Positions 5,532 to 6,679 of a DNA stretch of 6,679 nucleotides are shown one piece after another. How positions within the stretch are numbered: the first letter of the stretch is position 1; every line of letters starts with the position of its first letter. The DNA lies in assembly GCA_001725215.1 (NCBI GenBank), contig MEFT01000091.1:1-6679 (forward strand), given 5' to 3'. The DNA is from Clostridium sp. SCN 57-10. Its GTDB lineage: Bacteria > Bacillota > Clostridia > Oscillospirales > Butyricicoccaceae. The position numbers and the translations under genes were made by a program. The notes under the pieces are model-generated. The model saw only the letters and a program-made list of their open reading frames with translations. It had not been told where the DNA came from and searched no databases.

Positions 5532-5789
5532 AAACGATATCCATTCGCGCCAAAGCGCGTCCCAATCCAATCATTGGTACTTAAGCCAATTAATTCATCT
5601 TTGAGCGACTTAATGTCCCATTAACGCGTGATTATTGCGACTCCTCTCCACCGAACAGCAATGATCTTTCAGTAATGATCATTGGAGTGTTTTTGTGCAT
5701 CTCTATGGGCCAATCCTGCGGTGGTGACCGCAATATTTCAGACTCCTTAATTCTTAACTTTGGTGGACGTGAAGGTGTATCGTTACTGA
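5532..5789. promoter_or_regulatory. Divergent intergenic region with inverted repeats (candidate operator)
   Basis: This 258-base, relatively AT-rich stretch separates the divergent chemoreceptor fragment and S9 peptidase genes, so it should hold both promoters. CAATGATC (5659-5666) and GATCATTG (5677-5684) form a perfect 8-bp inverted repeat with a 10-base spacer. A related palindrome, CCAATCATTGG, occurs at 5567-5577. The shared ATCATTGG core suggests one regulator could bind both. I could not identify convincing -35/-10 pairs. A frame from ATG 5675 overlaps this region but does not look like a gene. Confidence 0.35.
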
Positions 5790-6679
5790 ATGCTCTCTCT
5801 GGCCCTGCTGTTTACGCCTTCCACACCGAGATTCGAACTGACGATCGAATCGATTATGCGAGGACCGGCGTTGGTGGGAATGGCGCCGCGTGGCTTGCGG
5901 TGGTCGGAAGACGGAAGCGAATTGAGATTCCAATGGGCCAAGCCGGATGGAAAGGAAGAGCCAAGTTACCGAGAGTATGTGGTTAAGCGGGACGGTACAG
6001 GTCTGGCGGCAGGCTCGGGCAACGGACGTCCCGGACGGGCTGTGAATCGCGGCGATCAATTAGGTGACCAAACGGTCTACGAATCGGGAGGAGACATTTA
6101 TTTGAGGAAGGGTTCTGGCGATCCTCTTCGACTCACCAACACACTGGATCGCGAAGAATCCCCAAAGTTAGTGGCAAATGGCGAAGCGGTGATCTACTCC
6201 AAGGGAGACAATCTCTTTAGGGTGAACTTAGCCGATGGCGCGACCACACAATTGACGAATCTCAAGACCGAGGCGCCCGCGTCGAGTGGATCTAACCCTT
6301 TTGGCTCTGGAGACAGCACGGCAGTGGCAATTACGATACCGACGGGCTATCGCAACAGTCGTTTGGCGATTTCGCCGACGGGATCGCATGCTTCCATCGA
6401 TCTCTTTCAGTCCCCGGAGGGAACCACGCGCGCGCCGGTTCCCAACTACATCACCCGAAGTGGGTACTCCGAACTGATTCCCACCTATGAACGAGTGGGG
6501 ACGCCACAAGACACGAGCAAGACGCTCATTTACGACTTAGCAACGGGAAAGATGACCGAACTGGCGCCCCAACGAACGGGAAGGTTGGGCCAACTTCGTT
6601 GGTCCCCCGATGGAAAGTATGCGATCACCTGGGCTTACGCAGAAGATCATAAGGATGCGTGGATATTGGGATTCGAGGC
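5790..6679 (+). CDS. S9-family (DPP-IV-like) peptidase, N-terminal part, runs off right edge
   Basis: ATG 5790 opens a frame that continues to the window end (296 complete codons, no stop). It begins with a short hydrophobic stretch (SLALLF, weak as a signal peptide because basic residues are lacking), then LTIESIMRGPALVG and LRWSEDGSELRFQW, a typical opening of the beta-propeller of prolyl oligopeptidase/dipeptidyl-peptidase IV relatives. Propeller-type repeats follow: GDPLRLTNT, a GDNLFRVNLADG blade, VPNYITRSGYSE (a motif common in bacterial S9 peptidases), and LRWSPDGKYAIT at about 269-280. The catalytic alpha/beta-hydrolase domain with its Ser-Asp-His triad would lie beyond the edge, so activity cannot be judged. 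An in-frame TGA at 5787-5789 directly precedes the ATG, so the frame cannot extend upstream, though the ribosome site is poor. Function is inferred as secreted or periplasmic oligopeptide cleavage. Arg codons are mixed, with frequent CGA. Confidence 0.75.
   Translation, partial: MLSLALLFTPSTPRFELTIESIMRGPALVGMAPRGLRWSEDGSELRFQWAKPDGKEEPSYREYVVKRDGTGLAAGSGNGRPGRAVNRGDQLGDQTVYESGGDIYLRKGSGDPLRLTNTLDREESPKLVANGEAVIYSKGDNLFRVNLADGATTQLTNLKTEAPASSGSNPFGSGDSTAVAITIPTGYRNSRLAISPTGSHASIDLFQSPEGTTRAPVPNYITRSGYSELIPTYERVGTPQDTSKTLIYDLATGKMTELAPQRTGRLGQLRWSPDGKYAITWAYAEDHKDAWILGFE

Noticed and set aside
5532..5570. TTG 5570 as start of the minus-strand chemoreceptor/MFS frame
   Set aside because: ATG 5531 in the same frame begins the usual basic N-terminus and first membrane helix of a chemoreceptor; the 13 extra residues from TTG look like non-coding extension.
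5675..5986. 103-residue plus-strand frame starting in the divergent intergenic region
   Set aside because: Its last two thirds overlap the S9 peptidase in another frame, and the first third (a short hydrophobic start with cysteines) has no recognisable features or ribosome site.

Overview
The left three quarters of this window (about 1-4960) is typical of an endospore-forming member of the Clostridia. Its centre is the early sporulation cluster spoIIGA - sigE - sigG, in the same order as in Bacillus and most clostridia. Arg codons there are mostly CGC/CGG and the ribosome-binding sites are strong, which fits a moderately GC-rich lineage such as Oscillospiraceae/Ruminococcaceae; that family-level placement is inference.

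Layout: 2-301 is the 3' end of an unidentified gene. A hairpin (328-358) separates it from spoIIGA (400-1242, GTG start set by a strong Shine-Dalgarno). sigE follows 9 bases later (1252-1971). sigG (2049-2825) comes after a 77-base gap containing a possible hairpin over its ribosome-binding site. A strong terminator (2868-2897) closes the cluster. Next is a complete APH(3')-type aminoglycoside phosphotransferase gene (2980-3765) with its own candidate promoter and an unusual leader: two competing hairpins and a 12-codon reading frame whose stop overlaps the aph start. A terminator hairpin (3790-3821) separates it from a convergent minus-strand gene.

That minus-strand reading frame (stop 3843, likely start 5531) is a chimera. 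Its C-terminal two thirds is an MFS transporter lacking TM1 and possibly the start of TM2. Its N-terminal third is the membrane anchor and four-helix sensor domain of a methyl-accepting chemotaxis protein, lacking its HAMP and signalling domains. The join is near 4960. Beyond it Arg codon use shifts toward CGA, and the divergently oriented gene at the right edge (5790 to the end) is the N-terminal part of an S9-family (DPP-IV-like) peptidase of a kind familiar from non-spore-forming phyla such as Acidobacteria-like bacteria. The simplest reading is that bases from about 4960 to 6679 come from a different genome and were joined here by assembly; a true recombination cannot be excluded from sequence alone.

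How the genes work together: SpoIIGA is the septal aspartic protease that removes the pro-sequence of sigma-E, activating the mother-cell programme. Sigma-G later runs the forespore programme. The aph gene is an accessory or intrinsic-resistance gene outside this circuit. I found no CRISPR array, rRNA, tRNA or insertion sequence. The items most worth a second look are the aph leader, the altered region 2.3 motif of sigma-G, and the chimeric junction.
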